A DNA stretch of 64,000 nucleotides, taken from contig JANPWX010000008.1 in the NCBI GenBank assembly GCA_024734555.1, positions 7,493,933 through 7,557,932 on the forward strand. The letters run 5' to 3'. Positions 1-10,860 of the stretch are shown in pieces; within the stretch, counting starts at the first letter, position 1; the number at the start of each line of letters is the position of its first letter. Origin of the DNA: Trochalopteron elliotii (Eukaryota > Chordata > Aves > Passeriformes > Leiothrichidae). Position numbers and translations under genes: made by a program. The notes under the pieces were generated by a model. The model worked only from the letters and a program-made list of their open reading frames with translations, did not search any database and had not been told where the DNA came from.

Positions 1-3000
1 TGTAAAATCACTGAGGGTGTATGATGAATGGGAAATGCACTGAACTCTCACGGTATAAAAAGTGCTTTATTGCACTTGTTAAAGTGGCACAGTCTTCTCC
101 CTCTCTAAAGGGTAATTTATCACTGGGGTCTGTAACAGTGCCATGCCCTGATAAGGGAGAGGTGGCAATAAACCCATCATAAAATGATTACTCAGGAATG
201 CTGAGCAATTAAAGTGTCTCTGCATATCAGAGTCATAGGCTAGAGAACAAAACTGGTATTTTTTGGTGCAGGGTGCTAACAAAAGGTAGGCAGCTGCTTG
301 AAGGTGATCCACAATTTGGGAACCAAATACATATTTAATACAAATATTTCAGTTTAGGAGTAAAGAATCTACTGAACCACTTGCATTATGATATATGAAA
401 ATAATTCAAGGTTCTGACATAATTTTCAGTATGAAAAATGTTTGCTGCAGTGATAATCCTGCTAATTTCAATGAGATCATGTGACTAGGAAAGTAATCCT
501 CCACCCAAACAAGCATAACAGAATCTGGCTGAGAGAAAAGAATCAGATGAAACTATATTTGTTTTCCTACAGTCATGACTAATGCAAAACATTGATAACA
601 GTAATTAATTTCAAGGGGGTTTTTGTTATTTTATTCAATATCTTTTAACATCTCTTTTTGCGTGATACAGTTTGGAGAAAAGTAACATATCAAGAGAAGA
701 TTGGAAGGAAAGAAAATCAAAATACTGGCATGCAAAAAACCCTCTTGCTAAGTAAAAGACAATAAAAAGAGATAAAAAGGAGTTTTCTTAACCTTTGAAG
801 AAAAAAAAACAAACAAGAAAAGAAAATTTTGCTATGTACAGGCGTGAATCAAATTATCTCAGGAGTCTGAGAAATTATTTCAATGGAAACAACAGAGTTA
901 GAGAACTCTTACAGATAATTCATTTTATCTTTACCTTGTGCAATTTGATTATGTATAAGAGTAGAGTGAAATGGTTTACATGACCTGCTAGAGATCCCAA
1001 TTCCTCCATGACTAAATTTGATTATTGAAGGTATTTTCCATGCAACAAGAAAACCTTTTTTATTTTTTTTAATATGCAAGAAGCAGCAATGATTTTAGTA
1101 GAAAGAAAATCAAAGTTCAGGGTTGTCTGGGATATATTGAGGGATACATACGGCTTTAGCTCTACAGTTTATACTGTAGAAAAGAAACTAGATTGCAATA
1201 GGCACTGCTAAAATATAGCCCTTGCCGTTTGTGTGTATTTATTTTTTTGACTCTAAAGGCAAACTGAATAATTTTGACAGTTTTTGTCAAAACATTCTGC
1301 AAAGAGACAAACTGCAGGACATTTTTTTCTTGTGGTCTTTGTGCTGGGTTTTCCCAACAGAGGTAGTGTTTTAGCTCCTTTTGATCTTCCCTGCCACTGT
1401 TGCACTGATAAAAAATAGGAGGTTTGAAATATTTTGTGCAGAGCGTGAGACTTCTCTGTTGGCATGATTATGTTAGAGGATGTGAGTCCATGTGCCAGGT
1501 TGAGCTCTGTCAGGTCCTTATGTCCCCCTCCCACCTTCTCTCTGCTCTTTTCCACCTTGCACTGTTACCTGGAGGGGGGAAAGGCACTAAGTGTGCAGAA
1601 AGGGGTCTGTGAATTCACCCAGGCAGCCCTGGGCACTCTCTATCACCACCTTGGGGCAGCTGAGTGGCAAACAAGTAAAAGAAATAAATTAAAGATGAGA
1701 GGCACATTCTGGGAATGGGAGAGAGCCTATGAGGAAATGAAATGAAATTGCAGGAGGTGTGGAGGTGTCTGGAGAACAGGAGAAGGAAGTTAGCTTTGTA
1801 GAGGCATTGACATGGAACAGAGGTGGTAATAAGAAATTTTTAGAGGGTGAGAGAAAGAATTTAAATGGGGAGGAATCTTATTCACCAAGAAAAAATCTTA
1901 GGATCTTTTACTAAATTTACAGAACAATGGACATCTGTACCATCCTTCTACCTTCTCTGTGCCCCCAAACTTGCAAGCAGAATTATCTAATTTTCTTTCT
2001 TTCTTGTAAGTTGGGTTAGTAATGCTATTGCCATATTGTGAGTCAGAAGGAAAATCAAGACTGTGGTTATATTGCATGAATTGTCCATATGTATGTTCGG
2101 ACACCCTACTGACACACAGAACTGAGATAAATCTGCTAGTTATTTCTGAAACCAGTCTTATAAGCTATTATCAAAAATAATAATAACAACAACAATAATA
2201 ATATTGTGTTGTTTGGTTGCAAGCAGTTCATCATTATGGTGACAAGAAACAGCTTGCATTACTTGGTTGTTTTCTGGTTTGCTGACTTGAAAAGATTGTT
2301 ACATGCTTTGAATTACTCAGTTCCCCTTTGGAAGATTTCAATGCTGTCACAAGGGATGGAAATAGAAAGTGGGACATGTCTTCTGCTGACACTGGGATGA
2401 GTGGCACACAGCTTGGGTCACCAGACACCAGCACTGTCACTGAACCTGGGGCTGGTCTTGCTCCACGCTTCAGCTGTGTTGGACAAACACTCCTGAGCCT
2501 TTCCTGTGAATTTAGCTGAGGAGCTGCTCTGGGTTAAAACTATTTTTCATCACTTTGAGTTAGTTTTAACCCAAGCCAGTTGTTCCCTCTGGCTCTTTGC
2601 ATGGAACAAGAAACAGGGAGGCAGAGGAGTAGCTGGTTCGGGGAAGGTGGGAGCGGGATGCTGCCTTTGGGCATCACTGCCAGCTCATGCTGCCTTAGCA
2701 TGCTAATGCCAAGCAGCCTGCATGCATGCCTGAAGCAAGCTACAGCCCTAACATCACCACTTTGAAAACATAATGCTAAAATTTGCTGTTTGCACTGGTC
2801 CCATAAGGATGGGTTCACAGATACTCCCATGTATGGAAGTGTGGTATGTTTAATATCTAGATTAAAAAATATCACTGCATTGCACCTACTCGCTTAACCA
2901 GGGAAAATATTTGCTTTTTGAAAAGAAGCCCTGAAGCAGGGGATTTCATATCAGACCAACAAAATAATGCAGAATTTATTTTTTTTTCCCCAGTGAACTT

Positions 3001-3274
3001 TGTAGATGAAAGGTGCAGGAAAATTGTGTACCAAAATCATGTATCTAGAGTCTGATAAAACTGATTAATGACCCAGCCTGGATTTATGTCTAGTGTAAAT
3101 AAATCACATTTCTCTGAAGTTGTCTCAGGCATCAGACAAACATAAACTTAAAAATATTCTCTTCAAGTTCTTTTTTGCCTAAAGTTACAGTTAAAACTAT
3201 ATTTATATACCTGAGGATAGGAAATGTCATATTGATGAATGAGTTACAAACCTCCCTTTTCCTGGATTGGGCAT
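1..3274. other. Intergenic or intronic DNA, no gene seen
   Basis: This is AT-rich, CpG-poor sequence with frequent stops in all frames. No coding exon, RNA gene or recognisable transposon is visible. The stretch at about 1675-1890 is purine-rich on the plus strand. The short open frames here have no signal sequence, domain or motif I can recognise and are best read as chance. Confidence 0.6.
2174..2203. repeat. AAT/AAC trinucleotide microsatellite
   Basis: Short run of AAT units interrupted by three AAC units. It is a simple-sequence tract with no link to a neighbouring feature. Confidence 0.85.
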
Positions 3275-3352
3275 TGGGGGCCCAGTTCTGCTCTCTGTCC
3301 AACTCTGCTGAATTGAATGGCATTGAATTGACATAAATGAGAGCAGAAAGGC
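3275..3352. repeat. Small palindromic ancient interspersed repeat
   Basis: A 10-base perfect inverted repeat (TTCTGCTCTC at 3286-3295, GAGAGCAGAA at 3339-3348) encloses a 43-base core with words resembling 'attgaattgacataaatgagag'-type spacing. The layout resembles a short palindromic repeat family that I recall from turtle, crocodile and bird genomes, where terminal blocks flank a core related to 'cattgacttcaatgg'. I recognise the pattern but cannot name the family. The fragment at 57461-57512 appears related. It may be a non-autonomous DNA transposon remnant. Confidence 0.5.
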
Positions 3353-6300
3353 AGCTTGGGTGTGCCTTTCACAATCAATAAAAATAATTTCATACAAAGA
3401 TGAATTTTTCAACTGTATCAGAGTCAATTAAGGTGCTACTGCTACTTGAAGTACATGTGCCCAAATGCAGAGTCTGTATTCATTCTTCTTTCCTTGAAAT
3501 TTGACTTTTTGGCCAGAACGTTAATACGAGTTGTGTTCTATTAAGTGGAAATAGAACTCCTATTCACATTTTATGAAACAGGAGATATTCTGTTCTGAGA
3601 ACTCTGTTATGAGTTCTGAGTATATTTTCCTCTATGTGTTAAACTCCTTTATCACCATAGACCTTAGATAATACTTTCCTGTGAATGTTGCCAGCAACAG
3701 CATAGCGAAATACCTGCAGGATCAAACAACAGTTGTCATTAGAGCTCATCTACATTTCATGCTCAGCAGAGACATGCTCTGATTAGTATAAAAGTTATCT
3801 GCTATACTTTTCCTGTGTCTTTGTGTGCATGTGCTTTGTATCTGAACAGTAAAGTATGTTCAGTGCAATTCAAGAGATTAGAATCCTGGTACCCCTGTCC
3901 CCAGGAACTGATAAACTGTTGAGCAGCAGTTCCAGCCCCTAAATTTCAGCTTTGTGTTGCCACTAGACAAAAAAGCAAGCAAGCAAACAAAAACAAACAA
4001 AAACAAACAAACAAAAAAATCCCATGAACATGCTATTCCAGCATTTCTATGTTTTGACGATCAAAACTGGGATCCAAACTAATTTTTTTAACATTCAGAT
4101 TTTTTGAGTCAAGCATTTGCTGAAATTAGTCCAATATGAAACAGGCTTTAGGCAGGAAAGATGTTCTGAAGCCCTGCTTAGAGCTGGGTTATTCTGCATG
4201 CCATGTAAGGCATATTCCAAAAATAAGAGTACTTCACTGGCAGTTCTCACTGGTAATGAAAATCTGGCATTCAGCTGTAGTCCAGCTCCTCCTTTTATGC
4301 CGTTTATAATTTGGAGGTAATATAATTTAGAGGTATGGTTTTCCAAAGCAATCCTTAGAGGCTTTAACTAGGAAGTGTGTAGAAATAAAAACAAATCAAA
4401 ATTGGACTACTCTACTTTATTCCTCTTTAACCATATCCCTAGATTTAGCTCAAAGAGCACAGATGCCTGAGGCTCTTTAGTGATGCAGCCTGCTACAGGC
4501 TTATGTTATGTTCCATGCAGTCCATTACAAACCCTATGTTATATTCTAGATGTACCTGCATGGTTCAAGTAAAAAATTACTTATACCTTTTGAAATTAAA
4601 GTTTATTTTTTCAGTGTAGGGATCTAATTAGAATATATTCAGTCTGTAAACAAGGCCCTATAGTTGAAGAAAATTTATTTTTCCTTTCAACAGCATAAGG
4701 ATTTTAGTTAGCAGCTGATATGCAGATCAACCAACCTTGTAGAAAAGGTAAGCAGTGTGAAATTATATGTGAGTTATTAATAATTCCTAATAGGAGAAAA
4801 AGACCTGACAAAAAGGGTGAATTAAATGACTGTAATAATCACAGAGATGCATTACTTGGGATTCATTTCAGCACATTTCTGATATTCTGTAATGGGAGAG
4901 GCAACTTGTAACTCAGCAAGAAAGCATGTTCTTCCTCATTAACAATATTTCCTCTTGAATTTAAATTCTTCTGTTTCATATTCATACACTGATGCCAGTA
5001 CTACACTTGTAGAATAGCTTTTTATTATAAAAATGCTTGTCTAAATACATTTGAACTACCACTCCCAAAGTGTGGAAGAGCTTATTTATGTCTATTCTCA
5101 GACCTTTATCTATTCATCTCCTCCTCCAATGAATTCTAAGAAGTCAGTAAAGAATTACTCGTTAAATACTGTATAATGGCAAAAAGGTTACTGCAAGAAA
5201 AAAGAGGAAAATAATAACATGTTATACTGTGGAAAAATAGGATGAGAAAATATTCAGTGATCTTATTATGCTAACCTTATCTCTCTGTTAGAAATGTTAA
5301 TCCTGCTTTGATCCAGTTGTTTTTCTTACAACTGATTTTCAGATTCTGGCATCTCTTTCTATGTGCACATACTTTCAGCACAGGGCTGTCTTTATTCTGT
5401 TGAACCAAAGAAGATAATCTGGACAAGACTGACAGCAGACTGAAATATTTTAAAGAAAATGCTTTCCTTGTATGCCCCTAGCCTTTTTTCCAGACTCTGC
5501 ATGTATTTCTAGAAGGGCTGGGTGAGCCAGACAAGCACACGTGCATGTGTGTACCACCACGCACCCACTGCATGCACCCAAGCCCAAAATAAAGGAGGAT
5601 ACATAAATGTCAAAAAGCGAGGTAAATAATGGTCACTAATTTGAGTAAAGAGATAAGAGCTGAGTGGGAAATTAAATTAATAGCTATGGAAGACGCCTCG
5701 ATAAAAGAGAAGTGCGGAGAAGCAATTGAAACAGGCTGAACATGTACATGATTATGGAGAGCCAGTGATAGAAACTACATGAAAGAGGAAATATGCAAAG
5801 TATCTGTGCTGTCATGTATCAAATTTCATCATAATCCAGCATAGGTCTAAGTATAGGCATGAAGTTCCATACTAGTTTACAGAGAAACTGGGACAAAGCA
5901 GAGTAAACAGGACTCTGAGTGAATGACTTCTGTTCCGTAACTTATACAGAAGATGAGTAGGATGTTCATTGCAAATGTACATACAGTGTTAAACAAGTCC
6001 TTAAACTACAAAATTACTAAGTAAAAATTACTGTTTCTGGTTAAATTATAACACCAGTTTACAATGAACTGAAAAATACCAGCATGTGTGTGGGAATTTG
6101 GAGGTGGAGGAGAAGGGAGTTAGCTATTTACTGATTACTTTGGGGGGTGAATTTTCTTATATTTATTTTTTTAATACTTAAAAAATCTCCACTATAATTT
6201 ATATGTCTAAATCTAATCTGTTTAAATTAATCTTGGATGATTTCCATTTCTTTATATTCCTTAGCTGGTCAGTATCTCCTTCTATTAAATTGGCAGCATG

Positions 6301-8179
6301 CTTTCCTCTTTTGGTTTCACTTATCTATTGAGAATAGTTTTAGAAGTTTTGATGAAAACACAAACATCACAAGCATCCAGTGATCACTTTTGCTGAGTTT
6401 TTTGATCTTCTGAAACTGAGAATAAAGTTACCACTTATTTGTGTTTGAGAATAGGTAGATGTATAGAATGGTTAGTCTTGTCTGCCATGACCAACAGATG
6501 CTGGTAAGAAACAAATAATTTGCATTCTCATCCACATCACTGGAATATGTCATGTCTTTAAGAGCTTTTGCTGACTTTGCAAAACAAAATAGCCCAATTA
6601 TTGTTGCATTTTTTCTTTTGGAAAAATTGCATTTCAATAATTGCCTACATGGTCTTCTTGGTAAAGTCAAACACCAGTGACATGTTCCTATTTTGGAAGT
6701 TCTTTTTTTCTCAGTAATCTCTTAATATTAAGGGTTTTTCTCTAGGTCAAACACCACTGGGATAATTGTGCACAATTCATTTTTGTTAGGCAGGCAAACA
6801 GAAAACCTCCCAGCACAGATCTTTAGAGCTGGCATTCTGCTCTAAAGCTGTTTCCTTCAGTGCACACAGGAAGGCAGAAAATGCACATGATCTCTTCCTC
6901 ATCATTTGAGATCAAGCACGTACTTCAAAAATTATCTATTTGTAAAGGAAACAGGTCTCATGTTACTCCTTGAGTGGTAACAGACCATGCACTCTGCAGA
7001 TGTTCCTTGGTTCAGTAATCTCAGTTATTTCAGGGGATTACTAACATTACAGGTTGTACCGTTAAACTACAGATTTGCTTTACAGCAAAGTCAAGACTGT
7101 TGAAATGAACAGAAAAGAGAATATTTTATAAATTGTGCCTTACCTTGCTAGGTATCACATGGGGATTTTTATTTAAGGCTCTCCAACATCATGCACTATA
7201 TGATAACATTCTCAAGTGCTTTCAAACTTTAATTTCTTCACATGGAGATTGACATTTTCTATGTTGGTCATATTTCTCTTTGAATATCTCAGGGAAAGTA
7301 TCCAATCAGCCAAACACTTCCGTTTTGGAGGCTTCAGTGATGTGGTTTAACATGTATCTTAATAAAGAGTTGTTAGTACAACTTAGGGCATGGAGGACTA
7401 TGGTACCAGACAAGATTTCCAAGGTTATAAGCTTTTGAAAGCTTGCACATCAGAAAATCTGTTCTAGCTTCAGGGTGTAGGTATTCTTACAAAAATGTAA
7501 CAAAAATGATGGTAGAAAAAGGAATCAGCTTTTGTATTCAAGGAAAAGGAGGTAGGAAGAGAAGCTAGAATGGAACAGGACCAGGTTTTTTTGGAGTGTG
7601 GGTATTTTTGTGGGGCACACAAAATTTAATCAAATCAGGAATTAGCTGAATGGGAAAAACACGAGAATATAGGTATGAGAAGATGAAAAGGAATCATACA
7701 GGACCTGAAGGAGACGCTGAGACTGGGCAAACAGAACAATGAAATAGCATTCATAAAGAAAAGAAGATTGCACAAATAAATAAAAAGAAAGCCAGAATCC
7801 AGTGGTAAATGAGCATGGCAATGTCTGTGTGACTGATTTGTGTCTGGCTCTAGAAAAAGAATATACTAAGGCCAAGGAAGTAGCAAAGTGAAAGAGAAGA
7901 TGCAAAAATAAAGCTGGATGCAAGGATTTGAAGGACTGTGAAGGGCTGGGTGTAGATTGTAAATTTTCAAGGGATAAAGTATGTAAACCTAAGGGAGACA
8001 GATCAAAGTCTAGGGAAATGAGCAGAAGTGCCTATGCTCACTGGACCCCTTGTACTGAGCAGCAGTAAATGAACGAATTCCTGTTTCTCCCCACTTGTAT
8101 TTCACTATTGTGAAAAATTTATGGTTCTCATCTCCTAATATAAGATTGCAACTGTGTTATGCAGTTGTCAGTTGTGCCA
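3353..8179. other. Intergenic or intronic DNA, no gene seen
   Basis: AT-rich unrecognised sequence. It holds the CAAA tract, an alternating purine-pyrimidine run with a CACGTG box (5536-5553), a hairpin with a 9-base-pair perfect stem (6821-6829 and 6839-6847) and a purine-rich plus strand at about 7640-7930. A 93-codon minus-strand open frame opposite that purine tract is hydrophobic because of the strand bias and is not supported as a gene. Confidence 0.6.
3974..4019. repeat. CAAA/CAAG tetranucleotide microsatellite
   Basis: About 46 bases of CAAG, CAAA and CAAAAA units in a row. It is an imperfect simple repeat and a likely length-polymorphic site. Confidence 0.9.
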
Positions 8180-8310
8180 TCAGAGATATTTGAAGGGTGG
8201 CTGGATGTGGTCCTGGGCAGCTGTCCCTAAGTGAGCCTCCTTTAGCAGAGGGATTGGATCAGTGACGTCCAGAGGTCCCTTCCAACGTTAAACAGTCTGT
8301 AATCCTGTGA
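8180..8310 (+). mobile_element. CR1 LINE, 5'-truncated 3' end
   Basis: The segment reads like the 3' untranslated end of an avian CR1 retrotransposon in sense orientation: a 'ttgaagggtggctggatgtgg' type opening, then 'gattggatcagtgacgtcc', then 'agaggtcccttccaac', and finally the tail 'tctgtaatcctgtga'. CR1 elements insert by target-primed reverse transcription and are usually cut off at the 5' end, so only the last 130 or so bases remain. No reverse-transcriptase sequence is left, so the copy is inactive. Divergence from the remembered consensus is modest. Confidence 0.88.
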
Positions 8311-8490
8311 AGTCACAGCTCAGTGTCAGGCAGTGTGAAGGAGGAACAGATCCAGGGAAATTACTTGGTTTTTCCATGTCCTGTGAAATGCCACACATCC
8401 CTCCCTTTGTCTGTTCAGCCCGTGCACAGGAGTTTCACAAAATTAAACAAGTGTTAAAACTTTTTTCTGGGGCATTACTTCCATTCCCAT

Positions 8491-8553
8491 AGGTTAATGG
8501 TTGGACTCAATGACTTTAGAGATCTTTTCCAACCTTAACAATTCTATAATATT
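8491..8553 (+). mobile_element. CR1 LINE, very short 3' end
   Basis: About 60 bases match the CR1 3' terminus in sense orientation: 'ggttggactcaatgacttta', 'gagatcttttccaacctta' and 'attctataat'. It lies 180 bases after a longer CR1 end on the same strand. The two have different subfamily-like words, so they are more likely independent insertions than one split element. Confidence 0.8.
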
Positions 8554-9109
8554 TTCAGTTGCATAATTACATGCTATTTGTTGGCCGTTCCCTAAGAAGC
8601 TGGAAAGCATAACTGGTTTAACAGAGCCTGATGCCCATAATGCAAGAAAATTATTTTTAAAGACAAAAATACCTGCCACTAAAGGAAATACTATGAATAC
8701 CTTGAGTTTCACTAATCTTCAAACAAACTTGGAAAGAATATTTATATTATCTATTTAGAAGCATAATAGCTACCCTGATGTAATACCTTTCCTGAGAACT
8801 GTTGTTTTTCTAGTTTAGAGAGAGCCGCTAACCTTTCTCTCTGCAGTCTGCAATGAAGACTGCATGAAGCAGATGCTAATAGCACTGCATTTTCGGTAAT
8901 ACAATAAATATGAAAATGAACCTTCACAATTTGATCATGTACCTGTTGAGAATTTATGGAGACAAGTGATTTTAATCTCTAGAAGAGCAATAAATATTTA
9001 CATATTTAAGTGAGCGCTAACAACACAATAACGGTTGTATTGACATATAGACCGGATTTGGTTTTGCCTGCTCGTTTTTATCCAGAATCCACGAGCCCTT
9101 TGGGTGTAG
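8554..9109. other. Unrecognised DNA between CR1 and LTR
   Basis: AT-rich sequence with no exon, RNA gene or repeat I can identify. The only short frame at its end runs into the LTR and is not credible. Confidence 0.5.
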
Positions 9110-9114
9110 CTTGT
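9110..9114. repeat. Target-site duplication, left copy (CTTGT)
   Basis: The five bases CTTGT directly precede the LTR start and are repeated directly after its end. A 5-base duplication is the length usually made by ERVL-type (class III) integrases. Confidence 0.85.
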
Positions 9115-9245
9115 TGTCCTGGTTTAGGGCAAATTTGGGAGGAAATCTCCAAATGGGGTTCCTCTGAAAAAGCAAATCCAAACAGCCCCTCCCCCCAGCC
9201 GGTCCGGGGAAATAACTCCCCAGAGAAGAGTGGAAAAAAGCCTTA

Positions 9246-9251
9246 TTTATT
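9246..9251 (-). promoter_or_regulatory. AATAAA polyadenylation signal of the LTR
   Basis: AATAAA on the minus strand lies about 130 bases before the minus-strand end of the LTR, where the R region would end. It supports the minus orientation. Confidence 0.55.
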
Positions 9252-9284
9252 TAACAAACAAAATGCCCACAAGCATAAAGAATG

Positions 9285-9312
9285 AATAATAATAATAACA
9301 ATAATAATAATA
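9285..9312. repeat. AAT microsatellite inside the LTR
   Basis: A run of AAT units with one AAC interruption, expanded within the LTR body. Confidence 0.85.
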
Positions 9313-9497
9313 TGAAACAATAAAACCTCTCGCTGCTCCGGAGAGAGATGGCAAAACTGAGAGTCCGTGCCAGGAGTCTGTTTATCAGTCCCTTCAGTGC
9401 TGAAAAATGCCGAGCCCCGGCCCGGTGGGCCACAGGTGCAAGATCCCGGTGCTCCTCTGGGTTTTTCAGTCCAGAGCAGATTTAAACAGTCCCAAAG

Positions 9498-9533
9498 AAA
9501 AATAAAATAATAATAATAAAAAAAAAAAAAAAA
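9498..9533. repeat. A-rich/AAT tract inside the LTR
   Basis: AAT units followed by a pure A run of about 16 bases, in the middle of the LTR. It is probably a secondary simple-sequence expansion, not a poly(A) tail, because LTR sequence continues on both sides. Confidence 0.8.
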
Positions 9534-9799
9534 CAAAAACAGTCCAGGAAAGCTTCTTTGCCTCAGCTAGCTAGACTAACAAAAGGAGAAAAAAACTCTC
9601 TCTGGCTGCCCTCCGTGCATCCGACGAAGGAAAAAAAAAGAAACCACACACTCCCAAGGACGAGAGCAGATTCAGAGGAGTGAGCTTGTTTCTCAAAACA
9701 AACTGCGCGCTTCTTCTTTCCCTGCTCACTCTCAGAACCAGTCTTAAAGGTACAGAACACAGAACAGACGATTTGGGGATACATAGTCACCCTAGGACA

Positions 9800-9804
9800 C
9801 TTGT
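9800..9804. repeat. Target-site duplication, right copy (CTTGT)
   Basis: This is the exact copy of the five bases before the LTR. Together they fix both element boundaries. Confidence 0.85.
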
Positions 9805-10689
9805 TCTAGTTTTGGCACAGCTTCTGCTTTCCTCTTCCTCTTTTCCCCCAGTCCTGAAGCTGTGTTGCAGATGCCCACAGGAAGAGAAATACACTGGCCA
9901 CCACTGATAATTTTCAGTAACTGTTTGTAAGAACAATTCAGTGAGGCAAGGCAACTTCTTACAAGCAATTTAATTCTTAATCATTTGGGCTTTAAGTAGG
10001 AAGAAGCTAAATGATAGCATGGGAAAATGCCAAAGTAATATGGGTTAGTTCTAGGGAGATGTAGGGGCTCATTCTCTGTCATCTGTGGTGATTTTCACAC
10101 ACAGCTCAACAACCTTAAGTGGTGGCATACAGGAGTAAATAATAAATTTCAGCAGAGCTGTAGAGTAATACAGCTGCTCATAGATCTCACCTCCATGAAA
10201 TGGAGAGTTAGAAAAGACATGACTCTCATTCATGCAGATCAACAAGTAAAGCAAAATTTTAGTTCTTTGTTTCTGCATTAGATCTGGTTTTCCCTTTTCC
10301 TTATCCCATGCTCTACTTTCCTACTCCACTTTCAGCCTGAAGGAACAACTTTTCTCACAAATACTGAGTCTGCATGCCTTGAGTCTGGTTGTATAAGTGT
10401 TCCATGGGCTTGCAAAATACATGGTGCTGCTGTGTACTCGTAGCTTTGAGTCCTGAGTGTATGAATGACATTCAGCGTGAACCAAGTCCAGTTTCTAGGA
10501 CCATTGCACTCTCACATTTTTAAATATCTAATGGTGTTCTGAAGCTCAGAATAATTTCAGGTATGCTTATTTGTATTCCTAATTGTATATAGAAGGTATG
10601 TATGTGTGTGTATAATTCTCAAAAGGCATGAACTATGCACTTGGAATGTTTTTTAAAAATAGTTTCTGAGAAAATACACAGTAACTGAT

Positions 10690-10860
10690 GGTGCTATTGA
10701 CATAATTCATAAAGGGAATAGTTGATTACCTGTTCTGTAACTGAGCCAATGAATATTCATAGTTCCCTTGGTATGGAGCTGGCATATTTCAGCTAATTAA
10801 TTCTTCGGCTTAGTTGGTGCATATGCACACTTTTTATATGATACCAAAGTATGTTTAGTT
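10690..10860. promoter_or_regulatory. Candidate conserved noncoding element
   Basis: The segment combines several homeodomain- and POU-like sites: 'gaatattcat', 'agctaattaattc' and a 'tgcatatgca' palindrome. It lacks simple repeats and transposon words. That texture resembles vertebrate conserved noncoding elements, but I cannot see conservation from one sequence. Confidence 0.22.

Larger units (their letters stand above)
9115..9799 (-). mobile_element. Solo endogenous retrovirus LTR, probably avian ERVL type
   Basis: A 685-base element begins TGTCCT and ends AGGACA, a perfect 6-base inverted pair with the TG...CA termini of retroviral LTRs. The same 5 bases (CTTGT) flank both sides. No gag, pol or env sequence adjoins it, so it is a solo LTR left by recombination between two LTRs. 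Read on the minus strand it has a U3-like start, an AATAAA signal near the 3' end and a terminal 'ccctaaaccaggaca' like LTRs I recall from songbird genomes, so minus is the likelier orientation. It contains two AAT-rich simple tracts and is more GC- and CpG-rich than its surroundings. Open frames inside it on either strand are incidental. Confidence 0.87.

Noticed and set aside
7642..7923. 93-codon hydrophobic minus-strand frame
   Set aside because: Same cause: it lies opposite a purine-rich plus strand, with no conserved motif.
9243..9536. Open frames within the first LTR
   Set aside because: They lie wholly in LTR sequence and include homopolymer-like runs of Phe, Tyr and Ile translated from the simple repeats.
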